DNA from: Geobacteraceae bacterium
GTDB lineage: Bacteria; Desulfobacterota; Desulfuromonadia; Geobacterales; Pseudopelobacteraceae
Reading direction: 5' to 3'
Assembly: GCA_013336525.1 (NCBI GenBank)
Contig: JAAXTM010000001.1
Coordinates: 434,001-498,000 of the forward strand
Length of the DNA: 64,000 nucleotides
This document shows, one piece after another, positions 18,127 to 26,023 of this stretch; positions within the stretch are counted from its first letter, which is position 1; each line of letters opens with the position of its first letter. Both the position numbers and the translations under genes were made by a program. The notes under the pieces are model-generated. The model saw only the letters and a program-made list of their open reading frames with translations, did no database searches and was not told where the DNA came from.

Positions 18127-18296
18127 GTTTCTATATGTAGAAATAAGTTTATAAATGTATAAACAAGTTTCTATATCTATAAACATCATAAGTTTCTATA
18201 TTTATAAACTTGTTGTGGTTTTCTGAAACATTAGGTTTCTATATGTATAAACTTAAAGGCTTTCAGATATTTTGTGCGGTTTCTACATGTATAAAC
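18127..18296. repeat. Six 18-bp palindromic repeats, iteron-like array
   Basis: The unit GTTTCTATATNTATAAAC occurs at 18127 (degenerate right half), 18147, 18167, 18192, 18235 and 18279. Each copy is a near-palindrome. Start-to-start distances are 20, 20, 25, 43 and 44 bp, close to whole multiples of two DNA turns. This looks like a cooperative protein-binding array (repressor, partition or replication-initiator type) rather than a CRISPR: spacers are too short and unequal. Confidence 0.85.
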
Positions 18297-18413
18297 TTGC
18301 TCGGTTTTGTGTCGGCAATGCAATCGTAGTCCACATACCAGAGCATCTCCATACTTCTCGGTAAGTCTCTTCGTTCCCTTCTGCCCAGGCTTCAGAATCA
18401 ATCGCGTTTTCAT
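18231..18413 (-). pseudogene. Decayed copy of a small conserved KPGQxGTK protein
   Basis: The N-terminal reading frame MKTRLILKPGQKGTKRLTEK-YGDALVC matches, from memory, a small protein found in several proteobacteria that continues VRYRYD...YKTVELI. Here the match stops right after ALVC. The frame then enters unrelated text and overlaps two units of the palindrome array, so the gene appears truncated or frameshifted. There is no clear ribosome site. Confidence 0.35.
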
Positions 18414-18548
18414 GCATTCCCCGATTATTTTGCGATGATTGATAGAATTTCATATCATAGTATCTAAAAACAATAAACGTATTTAATTTTCCCACTGCAC
18501 TGCCTGATTATGCGTAACCACTGGTACATTTCTCAACAAGCATGGCCG

Positions 18549-18576
18549 GTGGAATCACTCATCGGTGTGATTCCAC
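18549..18576. repeat. 10-bp inverted repeat
   Basis: Perfect arms GTGGAATCAC / GTGATTCCAC separated by 8 nt, without a T-run on either side. It could be a regulatory hairpin or a mobile-element remnant; no transposase frame is present. Confidence 0.5.
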
Positions 18577-18714
18577 TGGTCAAACAGAATAATAATTTCG
18601 CCCCATAACCTGAACCCGCTCTGTACCTATGAAGCTTATCCAGCTCTCCCCATCAGCGCCATCTACCCATTGATCCGGCCATTCTCTCCGCCTTACCATT
18701 AATGGGAGTAACGA

Positions 18715-18780
18715 CCGGGATACCCTGTGCATTACCCAAGGTGGTGATTCTGGCGAGCTGATTAATGCAGGGTCTCCCGG
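18715..18780. repeat. Long imperfect inverted repeat
   Basis: Arms at 18715-18734 and 18763-18780 (CCGGGATACCCTGTGCATTA against TAATGCAGGGTCTCCCGG) pair with two bulges or mismatches around a 28-nt loop. It lies 135 bp before the MarR gene. No function assigned. Confidence 0.5.
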
Positions 18781-18857
18781 ATAATCACTGATTTCTGGTG
18801 TTTTACTCGTGCCTGCTCAAACAAAAAACTGTTGACAGTGTCGATCAAACAATATAA

Positions 18858-18869
18858 CTTGATATTAAG
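18858..18869. promoter_or_regulatory. Possible MarR operator upstream of marR gene
   Basis: CTTGATATTAAG is a near-palindrome just downstream of TTGACA/TATAAC-like promoter elements (18833-18857) and 45 bp before the MarR start, where autoregulatory sites commonly lie. A related palindrome occurs at 19373-19389. Inference from position and symmetry only. Confidence 0.35.
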
Positions 18870-18914
18870 CTATTTGACATTGATGCAATTGTTTTAAGTT
18901 CACCGAGGTTAGCA

Positions 18915-19355
18915 ATGAAGCCCACAGAAAAATCATCATACCGCGCCCTGAATACCTACACCAAACTGATGCGGGCAGCAGAATCTGTCACCAGCAAAGT
19001 TCATCGTGTTTTGGCAGCGCCAAAACTCACCATTAGCCAGTTTGGAGTACTTGAAGCGCTCTATCATAAAGGGCCTTTGTGCCAACGCGATATCGGAGCA
19101 AAGATACTCAAGAGTTCGGGAAACATCACATTGGTGATTGACAACCTTGAGAAACAGAACCTGGTGAGTCGGGTCAGAGACGAAAACGATAGGCGCTATT
19201 TCGCCATTAACCTTACAGAATCCGGGACAGCTCTGATCGCCAAAGTATTCGCAGATGTTGAAGCAGCAATCGTTTTGGAAATGGCTTCGATTGAAGAGGA
19301 CGAACAGGAATTACTTGGTAAATTGTGTAAAAAATTAGGCGTGAAAGGAAGGTAG
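18915..19355 (+). CDS. MarR family transcriptional regulator
   Basis: 146-aa winged-helix repressor. The core LTISQFGVLEALYHKGPLCQ-RDIGAKILKSSGNITLVIDN is the recognition-helix region, followed by the wing RVRDENDRRYFAINLTESG. MarR proteins usually respond to aromatic or redox-active small molecules. It is followed by a nitroreductase and a LigB-type dioxygenase on the same strand, a common arrangement in which the regulator controls detoxifying enzymes; the ligand is unknown. Confidence 0.9.
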   Translation: MKPTEKSSYRALNTYTKLMRAAESVTSKVHRVLAAPKLTISQFGVLEALYHKGPLCQRDIGAKILKSSGNITLVIDNLEKQNLVSRVRDENDRRYFAINLTESGTALIAKVFADVEAAIVLEMASIEEDEQELLGKLCKKLGVKGR

Positions 19356-19372
19356 TACCGTAGCAGTTTTTT

Positions 19373-19389
19373 TTAAGTATATAGCTTAA
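19373..19389. promoter_or_regulatory. Possible operator before nitroreductase
   Basis: TTAAG-TATATAG-CTTAA is a perfect 5-bp-arm palindrome between the MarR gene and the nitroreductase, 23 bp before the latter's ATG. It is a candidate MarR-type site. Confidence 0.4.
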
Positions 19390-19411
19390 CATTAAACCAA
19401 GGAGAAATATC

Positions 19412-20014
19412 ATGAATGTATCGACAGCAATTCTTGAACGTAGAGCCGAGAAAATGTTTGACCCCACATTTGTAATTAATGACGACCAGGTAACACAGCT
19501 GTTAGATAAAGCTGTTCTTTCTCCAACGGCGTTCAATATTCAGAATTGGCGCATTGTCCGAGTAAAGGATCCGGAATTGCGCCAGAAAATACGTGAAGTT
19601 GCATGGAACCAGGATAAAGTTACCGATGCCTCTCTTTTATTCGTGCTCTGTGCTGATTTGAATGCCTGGGCAAAAGAACCAGCCCGATATTGGAAAGACG
19701 CACCACAAATGTACCAGGATATGCTTATACCTGCCATTGACGCCTATTATCGGGATAAACCAAAGGTGCAACGGGACGAGGCAATGCGTTCATGCGGGAT
19801 GATCGCCATGAGCATCATGCTGCTGGCTCAGGAGCAGGGATGGCATTCTTGTCCCATGGACGGATTTGATTTTGATGCGGTAGGCAAACTGATAAATCTG
19901 CCGGAAGATCATGTTGTCAGTTTAATGATAGCAGTGGGTAAACGCACCCAGGAGTCTTTTCCGCGAGTCGGCAAACTGCCGTTGGACGAAATATGTTTTG
20001 AAGATTCTTTTTAG
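19412..20014 (+). CDS. Nitroreductase family FMN oxidoreductase
   Basis: 200 aa. The opening TAILERRAEKMFDPTFVINDD and LLDKAVLSPTAFNIQNWRIV match the NfsB-like fold, where S-P-T-A-x-N-x-Q-N-W contacts FMN; the end VSLMIAVGKR is the usual C-terminal strand. It reduces quinones or nitro compounds with NAD(P)H; the substrate is not inferable. A strong AAGGAG site precedes the ATG. It is followed 35 nt later by the dioxygenase-like gene. Confidence 0.9.
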   Translation: MNVSTAILERRAEKMFDPTFVINDDQVTQLLDKAVLSPTAFNIQNWRIVRVKDPELRQKIREVAWNQDKVTDASLLFVLCADLNAWAKEPARYWKDAPQMYQDMLIPAIDAYYRDKPKVQRDEAMRSCGMIAMSIMLLAQEQGWHSCPMDGFDFDAVGKLINLPEDHVVSLMIAVGKRTQESFPRVGKLPLDEICFEDSF

Positions 20015-20049
20015 CGGTTCTGCGTATCGCTTTAACGAGGTAAATTACC

Positions 20050-20829
20050 ATGAGCACTTTGATGCCGGCGATCTTTATCGGGCATGGCAACCCAATGATA
20101 ACACTGTCTAAAAACGCCTATACAGAAGCCTGGGGGGAAATCGGCAGATTGATGCCCCGCCCTAAAGCGGTACTTTCGGTGTCAGCTCACTGGTATATCG
20201 CTGGTTCGGCTGTAACAGCAAGCACAGCCCCGGATACAATTCATGACTTTGGTGGATTTCCGAAAGAATTGCATGAGGTCCAGTATCCCGCCCCAGGCAG
20301 TCCTGAACTTGCCCGACATATTAAAGATCTGCTTTCACCTGTAGCAGTTGAGCTGGACAACGATTGGGGGCTGGATCATGGAACGTGGACAGTTTTACGT
20401 CATCTCGTTCCGAAAGCAGATATTCCGGTCGTCCAACTGAGCATAGACAGGACTAAACCGGCTGAATACCATTATGAACTGGCAAAACGTCTCGTATCGC
20501 TCAGAGAAGAAGGAGTGCTTGTTGTCGGCAGCGGCAATATAGTGCACAGTCTACACGCCTATGCTTGGGGAAACAGTGCGGCTGAACCCTATGACTGGGC
20601 AGTACGATTTGAAAATAAGATTCGTGAATTCATACTTGCTGGTGATGATGCCGATGTTATTGCATTTGAAAAACTTGGGGAGGATGCAATGTTCTCCGTT
20701 CCAACACCGGATCATTTCCTGCCGCTACTGTATATATTAGGTCTACGCAAGGAAAACGAGAACGTCAGTTTTCCCGTGGAAGGATTCGATGGTGGGTCGA
20801 TGTCAATGCTTGCGGTACAAGTGGGTTAG
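20050..20829 (+). CDS. LigB-type extradiol dioxygenase, YgiD-like
   Basis: 259 aa. The N-terminus FIGHGNPMITLSKNAYTEAW, the metal-ligand region VLSVSAHWYI, DWGLDHGTWTVLRH and GSGNIVHSLHAY match the YgiD/4,5-DOPA dioxygenase group of class III iron enzymes. It probably opens a catecholic ring, but the natural substrate in this organism is unknown. It forms an apparent operon with the preceding nitroreductase. Confidence 0.9.
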   Translation: MSTLMPAIFIGHGNPMITLSKNAYTEAWGEIGRLMPRPKAVLSVSAHWYIAGSAVTASTAPDTIHDFGGFPKELHEVQYPAPGSPELARHIKDLLSPVAVELDNDWGLDHGTWTVLRHLVPKADIPVVQLSIDRTKPAEYHYELAKRLVSLREEGVLVVGSGNIVHSLHAYAWGNSAAEPYDWAVRFENKIREFILAGDDADVIAFEKLGEDAMFSVPTPDHFLPLLYILGLRKENENVSFPVEGFDGGSMSMLAVQVG

Positions 20830-20856
20830 CCCCCGATGATCCAGAGTATTCAGCCA

Positions 20857-21270
20857 TTATTCCTCAGGCGTCCTTGAATATCGAGCCGCTGAAACTGTCT
20901 TTATCTGCGGAATGAGAGTTGATTCCAGCGATTCCATGCGATCTTTGCCAAGCACTTCCAAGGCGATACGTACTCTATCTGAATCAGCTATAAGAGACGG
21001 CACGTCTACCCATAGACATACATCAGGAACGCGCTTCAAATAGTTGACTCCACTGGCAAGGAGACTGACCGCACCGCCATGGTTTCCGTTACGCCAGTGA
21101 AGCAGGGCTACTGAGATTTGAAGGGTCCCCTGCAGAAAGTCCCTCATTTCACCAGTTTCGCCCAGCCACAGATCTTCAATTGTTTCGTGACAGTCGTACC
21201 ATTCACGGCTGTTGAACTGTCGGATAGCCAGTAAAAATTGACCGGGAGGTGATTGATCACAGGTGAGCAT
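20857..21270 (-). CDS. DUF309 family protein
   Basis: 137 aa. The motif FNSREWYDCHETIEDLWLG followed by FLQGTLQISVALLHWRNGNH-GGAVSLL is the diagnostic signature of DUF309, a small helical protein of unknown function with conserved His/Glu residues. A GAGGA site lies 7 nt before the ATG. It converges on the dioxygenase gene. Confidence 0.88.
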   Translation of the reverse strand: MLTCDQSPPGQFLLAIRQFNSREWYDCHETIEDLWLGETGEMRDFLQGTLQISVALLHWRNGNHGGAVSLLASGVNYLKRVPDVCLWVDVPSLIADSDRVRIALEVLGKDRMESLESTLIPQIKTVSAARYSRTPEE

Positions 21271-21459
21271 GGCGAATCCTCATAATGCCAGCAGAATACA
21301 GGCAGGGTTTTCGTTACGTGATGAATTGACCAATGCCGGAAAGCTCTACTTTTAACATGTCTCAATTTAGGGGTAGTTTACGTGAAGAGCACTGAATGCC
21401 TGGTTTGCCGTTAGTCATTAATTGACTTCGACTGTCAAGACAGACAAGGTGTAGCGGGG

Positions 21460-21870
21460 TTACATACCTGTTGCCTTGACAGACAAAAAACGACCAATTT
21501 CAGCATCAGATTCAAGTATATGATGTTTTAACCATATTTTAAGATAGGTAAGAACTTCAAGAGAGAGGTGCCTGTTCCCCTTATCAAAAGCGTCCTTAAG
21601 ACCTGAGACTCTTTGAACAAAGCTATCATGTTCCTGTTTATGCTCTACCAGATTAGGATATGAGTGCTTTTGCATCTCATCTTCTTCAGCAGTGAAGTGG
21701 TATATGGTGTAGTCAATCAATTCGTAAATAATAAATCCTAGGTTCTCATCTGGAGCGGCACAAATAAAGTCATCATAGGCCTTATTGAGTAAACCAACCA
21801 GATGCTGATGATGAGCGTCAAACTGTTTTATACCAGTTTCAAAGCTTTCATCCCAATTAACAAAGGGCAT
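21460..21870 (-). CDS. Bacteriohemerythrin
   Basis: Non-heme di-iron oxygen-binding protein, 136 aa when started at MPFVNWDESFETGIKQFDAH (ATG at 21870); the frame extends 36 codons upstream into hydrophobic text that does not belong to the family. The iron ligands are seen in order: DAHHQHL, HFTAEEDEM, HKQEHD and HHILESDAEIG. Likely roles are oxygen sensing, storage or detoxification in a microaerophile or anaerobe. Divergent from the Lys-rich protein gene. Confidence 0.9.
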   Translation of the reverse strand: MPFVNWDESFETGIKQFDAHHQHLVGLLNKAYDDFICAAPDENLGFIIYELIDYTIYHFTAEEDEMQKHSYPNLVEHKQEHDSFVQRVSGLKDAFDKGNRHLSLEVLTYLKIWLKHHILESDAEIGRFLSVKATGM

Positions 21871-21987
21871 ATTTAGACACCAACCTGTATTAGAGTATTG
21901 CCAGATTATCAGAATTAAGGTAGTTGTCAAGACAAGCATCAAAAGATCAATAACTTGAAGATATATCACGGAATTCACTTAAAGATT

Positions 21988-22317
21988 ATGAAAAAACTCT
22001 CCATAATATTTCTGATGCTCATTGCCGTACCAGCTTTAGTCTCTGCCGACAGCAATATTCCTGAGACAAAAAGTGAACCTGAAGTTGTACTTTCAGACGC
22101 TGCTAAAGTGTCCAGTCCAGCGACATTGAAGACGGAAAAGAAGATAAAAAAGAAGAAGCGGGCAAGCAAGGCGAAGAAAGGCCATTACGAAGACAGTACG
22201 ATCAATGCTATTAGCATGAGCGAAGAAGAACAACAAATAATGCAATCAAGAAACAAGGTAGATGCTTATCGTCCGACTAAACGAAAGCCTAAGGAGCAGC
22301 CATCTAAAAGTAAATGA
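21988..22317 (+). CDS. Exported Lys-rich small protein, unknown
   Basis: 109 aa with a clear signal peptide (MKKLSIIFLMLIAVPALVSA). The mature part is acidic at first, then very basic (KTEKKIKKKKRASKAKKG), ending in a polar tail. No family recognised. The ATG at 21988 is chosen because it starts the signal peptide; the ribosome site is weak. Confidence 0.6.
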   Translation: MKKLSIIFLMLIAVPALVSADSNIPETKSEPEVVLSDAAKVSSPATLKTEKKIKKKKRASKAKKGHYEDSTINAISMSEEEQQIMQSRNKVDAYRPTKRKPKEQPSKSK

Positions 22318-22425
22318 GGAATTCATTTATTGATGAGCATGGATAAATTAAAACTCCAGAACTGCCATGACCTACCCGTAAATTTCAAATTTTTAGCGGA
22401 CATGTTTCGGAGTGAACCTCAATAT

Positions 22426-22461
22426 AGCCGGTCGCTGAATATCAGTTTGCAGCGACCGGCT
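22426..22461. terminator. Terminator-like hairpin between convergent genes
   Basis: Perfect 12-bp arms AGCCGGTCGCTG / CAGCGACCGGCT with a 12-nt loop, in the gap between convergent genes. Immediate T-runs are lacking, so it may act as a processing or pausing hairpin. Confidence 0.55.
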
Positions 22462-22486
22462 AAACCTACCCCTCTTTTTCTTGCCT

Positions 22487-23545
22487 TTACTCAGTTTTGA
22501 GCGACGCCATATCTATGGAGAAGCGATACTTCACATCGGATTTAACCAGTCTCTCGTAGGCTTCGTTGACTTTCTGGATGGGGATGACTTCGACATCTGA
22601 GGTGATGCCATGCTCGGCGCAGAAATCCAGCATTTCCTGAGTCTCGGCAATCCCGCCGATAAGTGAACCGGAGAGGCTTTTGCGACCGAACAACAGTGCA
22701 AAAGCAGAAACCTGGAGCGGTGTTTCCGGTGCGCCGACGAGGGTGATGTTACCGTCACGGCCAAGCATGTTGATGTAAGCATTTATGTCATGATCGGCGG
22801 CAATGGTGTCTAGAATGAAATTAAACGTCCCTGCTTGTTTCTTCATCTCTGCAGCGTTGGTGGAAATGATGACCTCATGGGCTCCCAAGCGGATTGCATC
22901 CTCTTTCTTGTTTGGCGAAGTTGTAAAGACAACGACGTGAGCCCCGAAAGCACGGGCAAACTTGACCCCCATGTGACCCAGACCACCGAGGCCGACCACA
23001 CCGATTTTTTTGCCCTTGATGTCGCCCCAGCGGCGTATGGGTGAATAGGTGGTAATACCCGCACAAAGCAGCGGTGCTACTCCGGCCAGGTTGAGATTCG
23101 TAGGCACACGCAGCACAAAGCGTTCATCAACGACAATGCTTTCGGAGTAGCCGCCGTAGGTCACGCCACCCAGATGCTTATCCGGGGAATTGTAGGTGAA
23201 GGTTGAGCCAGGGCAGAACTGCTCAAGGCCATCATGGCAGTTGGGACATGTGTGGTCGGAATCCACCATGCAGCCGACTCCTACCAGATCACCTGCTTTG
23301 AAGTTAGTTACAGCGGTACCGGCCTTGGTAACCCGGCCGACTATCTCATGGCCAGGAACGCATGGGTAAGTTGTGGGCATGACACTGTGCCATTCGTCAC
23401 GGACCGTATGGAGATCAGAGTGGCAAATACCGCAGAAGAGAATTTCGATCTGCACATCGCGTTCGGTTGTTTCACGTCTCGTGATGGTGCCGGATGCAAA
23501 CTGTGATGCTGCACTTGCAACGGAATAGGCTTTTGCTTTGTACAT
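22487..23545 (-). CDS. Zinc-dependent alcohol dehydrogenase (YahK/Ahr type)
   Basis: 352 aa medium-chain dehydrogenase. The catalytic zinc region FCGICHSDLHTVRDEW and GHEIVGRV, the structural zinc cluster TCPNCHDGLEQFC, and the nucleotide loop VGLGGLGHMGVKFA are all present. The family reduces aldehydes with NADPH. Its ATG has a TAGGAGGA-type site upstream. An aldo/keto reductase remnant lies 48 nt upstream in the same orientation, suggesting a former two-gene unit. Confidence 0.93.
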   Translation of the reverse strand: MYKAKAYSVASAASQFASGTITRRETTERDVQIEILFCGICHSDLHTVRDEWHSVMPTTYPCVPGHEIVGRVTKAGTAVTNFKAGDLVGVGCMVDSDHTCPNCHDGLEQFCPGSTFTYNSPDKHLGGVTYGGYSESIVVDERFVLRVPTNLNLAGVAPLLCAGITTYSPIRRWGDIKGKKIGVVGLGGLGHMGVKFARAFGAHVVVFTTSPNKKEDAIRLGAHEVIISTNAAEMKKQAGTFNFILDTIAADHDINAYINMLGRDGNITLVGAPETPLQVSAFALLFGRKSLSGSLIGGIAETQEMLDFCAEHGITSDVEVIPIQKVNEAYERLVKSDVKYRFSIDMASLKTE

Positions 23546-23593
23546 GGATGTATCCTCCTGTTGGCTTTGTTTATGGCTGTATCAGCCTTGGTA

Positions 23594-23680
23594 TTATTCG
23601 TTACTGATTGTCATGCCCATGAAGCCTGGCCCCAGAGCCGAAACTTCGAGCCCACTATTTCCTGATTTGCGTTTTTGCAT
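23594..23680 (-). pseudogene. Aldo/keto reductase remnant (28 codons)
   Basis: An ATG at 23680 with AGGAG upstream opens MQKRKSGNSGLEVSALGPGF-MGM, the unmistakable N-terminus of aldo/keto reductases (usually GNSGLEVSALGLGCMGM). It ends in TAA after ISNE, where a 320-aa enzyme should continue. The remaining 290 or so codons are not in the window, so a deletion has removed them. Confidence 0.75.
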
Positions 23681-24087
23681 TATTTTCTCCTTTCACCTGC
23701 TCAGACCTACCTTGTTGATGAATTATACCGTACTCAAGGAAAAATACTGGCAGGTTGACCAATCCTGTTCATTTTTTGCTTTACCGTACTAACCACTGTG
23801 TCCTCTGGAATTGCGTTGACACTATCCCCGCACCGCGTGTATTTTTCAACCTCTCAAAAAACATATTCCTATCTATTCAATTCAGAGGGCATCATAGAAT
23901 CGAACTTATTCTAAAGTATATTGATATTTGAAAGGCTGCACGGTAAGAAAACTGACTTTGATAATGTATTAGTTGCGGGTAAACTCTGCCCTGCTCATTA
24001 ATCAGATATTCGGACTGCTTTCAAGCTTCTCTGTTGTCGAAACATTTGTATATCTCTTAAGATTAATTGAGATAGGAGGATACTAGA
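23681..24087. other. Intergenic region before cytochrome cluster
   Basis: About 400 bp, AT-rich, with no gene I can support. It must contain the promoter of the ten-heme lipoprotein gene, whose ribosome site ATAGGAGGA is at its right end. I found no riboswitch motif and no convincing sigma-54 GG-GC promoter. Confidence 0.6.
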
Positions 24088-25980
24088 ATGAATTTACGGC
24101 ATCCAGCAGGATATTTTGTAGCAGCACTTGCGCTTGCAACCCTTGCCGGATGCGGCGGAGGGGTTTCAGGTTCGTCAACCGCAAATCCGGTGTCAGCAGC
24201 AAACGGATGTATCGCATCGTCTTGCCATGGCACAAAGGCTTCTACGGTCACTGGCCGGGCAATTGCTGAAGAATGGAAAGCCTCAAGCCATTATTTGCTC
24301 AACATGGCCGGGTGCACGACCTGTCATGGCCATGCCCACACGAATTCTTGCAGTTCCTGTCATGGCGGGTCCGCGCCACAAAATACAGCAATGAATCTGC
24401 AGGACGCGGCAGCAACCTGTAAGGTGTGCCATCTGGGTACTAATGTTGTCAGTGCCCTCAACAGCAATCACCAGCCTGAACTTAATTCGAACTTTAGTGG
24501 AACGACCTCAACCATACCGAGTGCACTTCAGGGGTACAACAACAGTTCAAACCCTCTGACAACAGCCGACACCACCGCAGGATGGGTGGTAATGCGTGGT
24601 ACCCCATACGAGAGCCAATGTATTTGGTGCCATAACCCGCACGACACCCATGTACTCCCGCAGCATACACAGTGGGCCAGTTCAGGCCATGGCAAAACCA
24701 ACAGTAGCTATTTGAGGAGTGATCTAAAGTTTCGTGGCTCACCTGGTGATTTCAGGACTGAGGTTGTTGGTGAAAACTGTGTGCGTTGCCATACAACGAC
24801 CGGTTATGTAAATCTGGTTACCTCCGGGATGAAGAATGTATCTCCATGGGGTAAAGGTGCTGATGGTAAGCCGATCAGCATGACAAAACAGACTTTGTAC
24901 TGCAATGTCTGTCACGATAACGGCAGCGGCAAGGCCTATGGTTACAACCTCCGGAGCATCCCTGCCCAAGGGGCTACCGGGGGGATCCGAGTATTTTACC
25001 CGTATTCATCATCTGTTGTGGCAAATACAACCGAGAATGAGAATGCAGACGAGATATTCATCCCCGCCCGCATTACCGGTGCAAACAGTTACCTTGATTT
25101 CCCGAATGTTGGTATTTCTGATCGCTGTATCCTCTGTCATGCCGGCAGGGCCAACGATCAACTGATCAAGCAGGTCGGTTCAATTGTTAACCTGAGAAGA
25201 CACGGTCGGGTGAGTACACACGTTGCCGGGGCGGGTACAATGTTTAAAAAACTGGGATTCGAATTTTATTCGACCTCCCATTATGATCAGCCGTCCGGTC
25301 TTCCCTATAAACATGATCAATTGGGGATGGATAACGGCAAAGGCCCCTGTGTGACATGTCACATGTCAAGCTCAGAACAACACTCGTTTCAGGTTGTTTC
25401 GAAAGATGATGATAATACTACTATTACTTCTATTAACACCATGCTCTGCTCAACCTGTCACGGCACAGCTGGTATTGGTAATGTAAACTCCAATTTTAAA
25501 GGCAGCGTTGCGACACTTAATACTCAAAAAACCGGCTACACTGCAGCATTAAAAGCACTGAATGCCTGGCTGGCAGTGAAGTCCATCGGCAGCTTTAGCA
25601 CTACAAATTGGCTTCGATCAGCAACATATGCCCCCGCCCTCACTACTGCAGGATTCGATCAGACCGCATGCAAACCCGCCTCCGCTGGTGGAACCACTTA
25701 CTCTGATTATGTGCTGGGTATCAGAAATATGGGTGCATCAATAAATTCCAGCTACCTTAACAATGATCCTGGCGGTTTTATACATAATGATCTCTATGTC
25801 AAACGGATTATTTATGATTCGATCGATTGGCTGGATGACTGCAAATTGAACGGCTCGGTTGGTTCTGCAATAGATTTCACCAATAATGCCTTATTTACTT
25901 CTGCTATTTTGCTTCCAACTGACATAACAAATGCAAAGCTTTATCTGAATGCAATTAACGGTCGTCCGGGCGGTTTATAA
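24088..25980 (+). CDS. Outer-membrane lipoprotein cytochrome c, ten hemes
   Basis: 630 aa, with a lipoprotein signal ending LATLAGC. I count nine CXXCH motifs (CTTCH, CSSCH, CKVCH, CIWCH, CVRCH, CNVCH, CILCH, CVTCH, CSTCH) plus one CX4CH (CIASSCH) close to the mature N-terminus, so up to ten hemes. The C-terminal third has no heme motif. It is followed by a heme-porin fusion and a monoheme cytochrome, suggesting an electron conduit across the outer membrane. Whether the lipoprotein faces in or out cannot be read from sequence. Confidence 0.9.
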   Translation: MNLRHPAGYFVAALALATLAGCGGGVSGSSTANPVSAANGCIASSCHGTKASTVTGRAIAEEWKASSHYLLNMAGCTTCHGHAHTNSCSSCHGGSAPQNTAMNLQDAAATCKVCHLGTNVVSALNSNHQPELNSNFSGTTSTIPSALQGYNNSSNPLTTADTTAGWVVMRGTPYESQCIWCHNPHDTHVLPQHTQWASSGHGKTNSSYLRSDLKFRGSPGDFRTEVVGENCVRCHTTTGYVNLVTSGMKNVSPWGKGADGKPISMTKQTLYCNVCHDNGSGKAYGYNLRSIPAQGATGGIRVFYPYSSSVVANTTENENADEIFIPARITGANSYLDFPNVGISDRCILCHAGRANDQLIKQVGSIVNLRRHGRVSTHVAGAGTMFKKLGFEFYSTSHYDQPSGLPYKHDQLGMDNGKGPCVTCHMSSSEQHSFQVVSKDDDNTTITSINTMLCSTCHGTAGIGNVNSNFKGSVATLNTQKTGYTAALKALNAWLAVKSIGSFSTTNWLRSATYAPALTTAGFDQTACKPASAGGTTYSDYVLGIRNMGASINSSYLNNDPGGFIHNDLYVKRIIYDSIDWLDDCKLNGSVGSAIDFTNNALFTSAILLPTDITNAKLYLNAINGRPGGL

Positions 25981-26023
25981 TGAAAATATCTATACCCCTC
26001 AATGTAATTACGGGAGGAAAATG

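Larger units (their letters stand above)
17798..18914. other. Gene-poor accessory stretch
   Basis: About 1.1 kb with no convincing intact gene. It contains a nested inverted repeat at 17881-17944, a six-copy palindrome array at 18127-18296, a decayed small ORF, and two further inverted repeats at 18549-18576 and 18715-18780. No integrase, replication protein or transposase frame is visible, so the array's binding protein is not encoded here. The promoter of the MarR gene probably lies at the right end. Confidence 0.7.

Noticed and set aside
18127-18296. CRISPR array
   Set aside because: Repeats are 18-bp palindromes with gaps of 2-26 bp and no cas genes; spacer-sized, equal-length intervals are absent.
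18283-18495. 70-codon minus-strand frame
   Set aside because: Overlaps the remnant gene and the repeat array in another frame, with no family resemblance.
18549-18780. Insertion sequence ends
   Set aside because: The two inverted repeats have no transposase frame between or beside them and no target-site duplication that I could see.
13091-24087. att direct repeat of the ssrA 3' end marking an island boundary
   Set aside because: No second copy of the tRNA-like 3' segment was found by eye to the right of ssrA, and no integrase is encoded.
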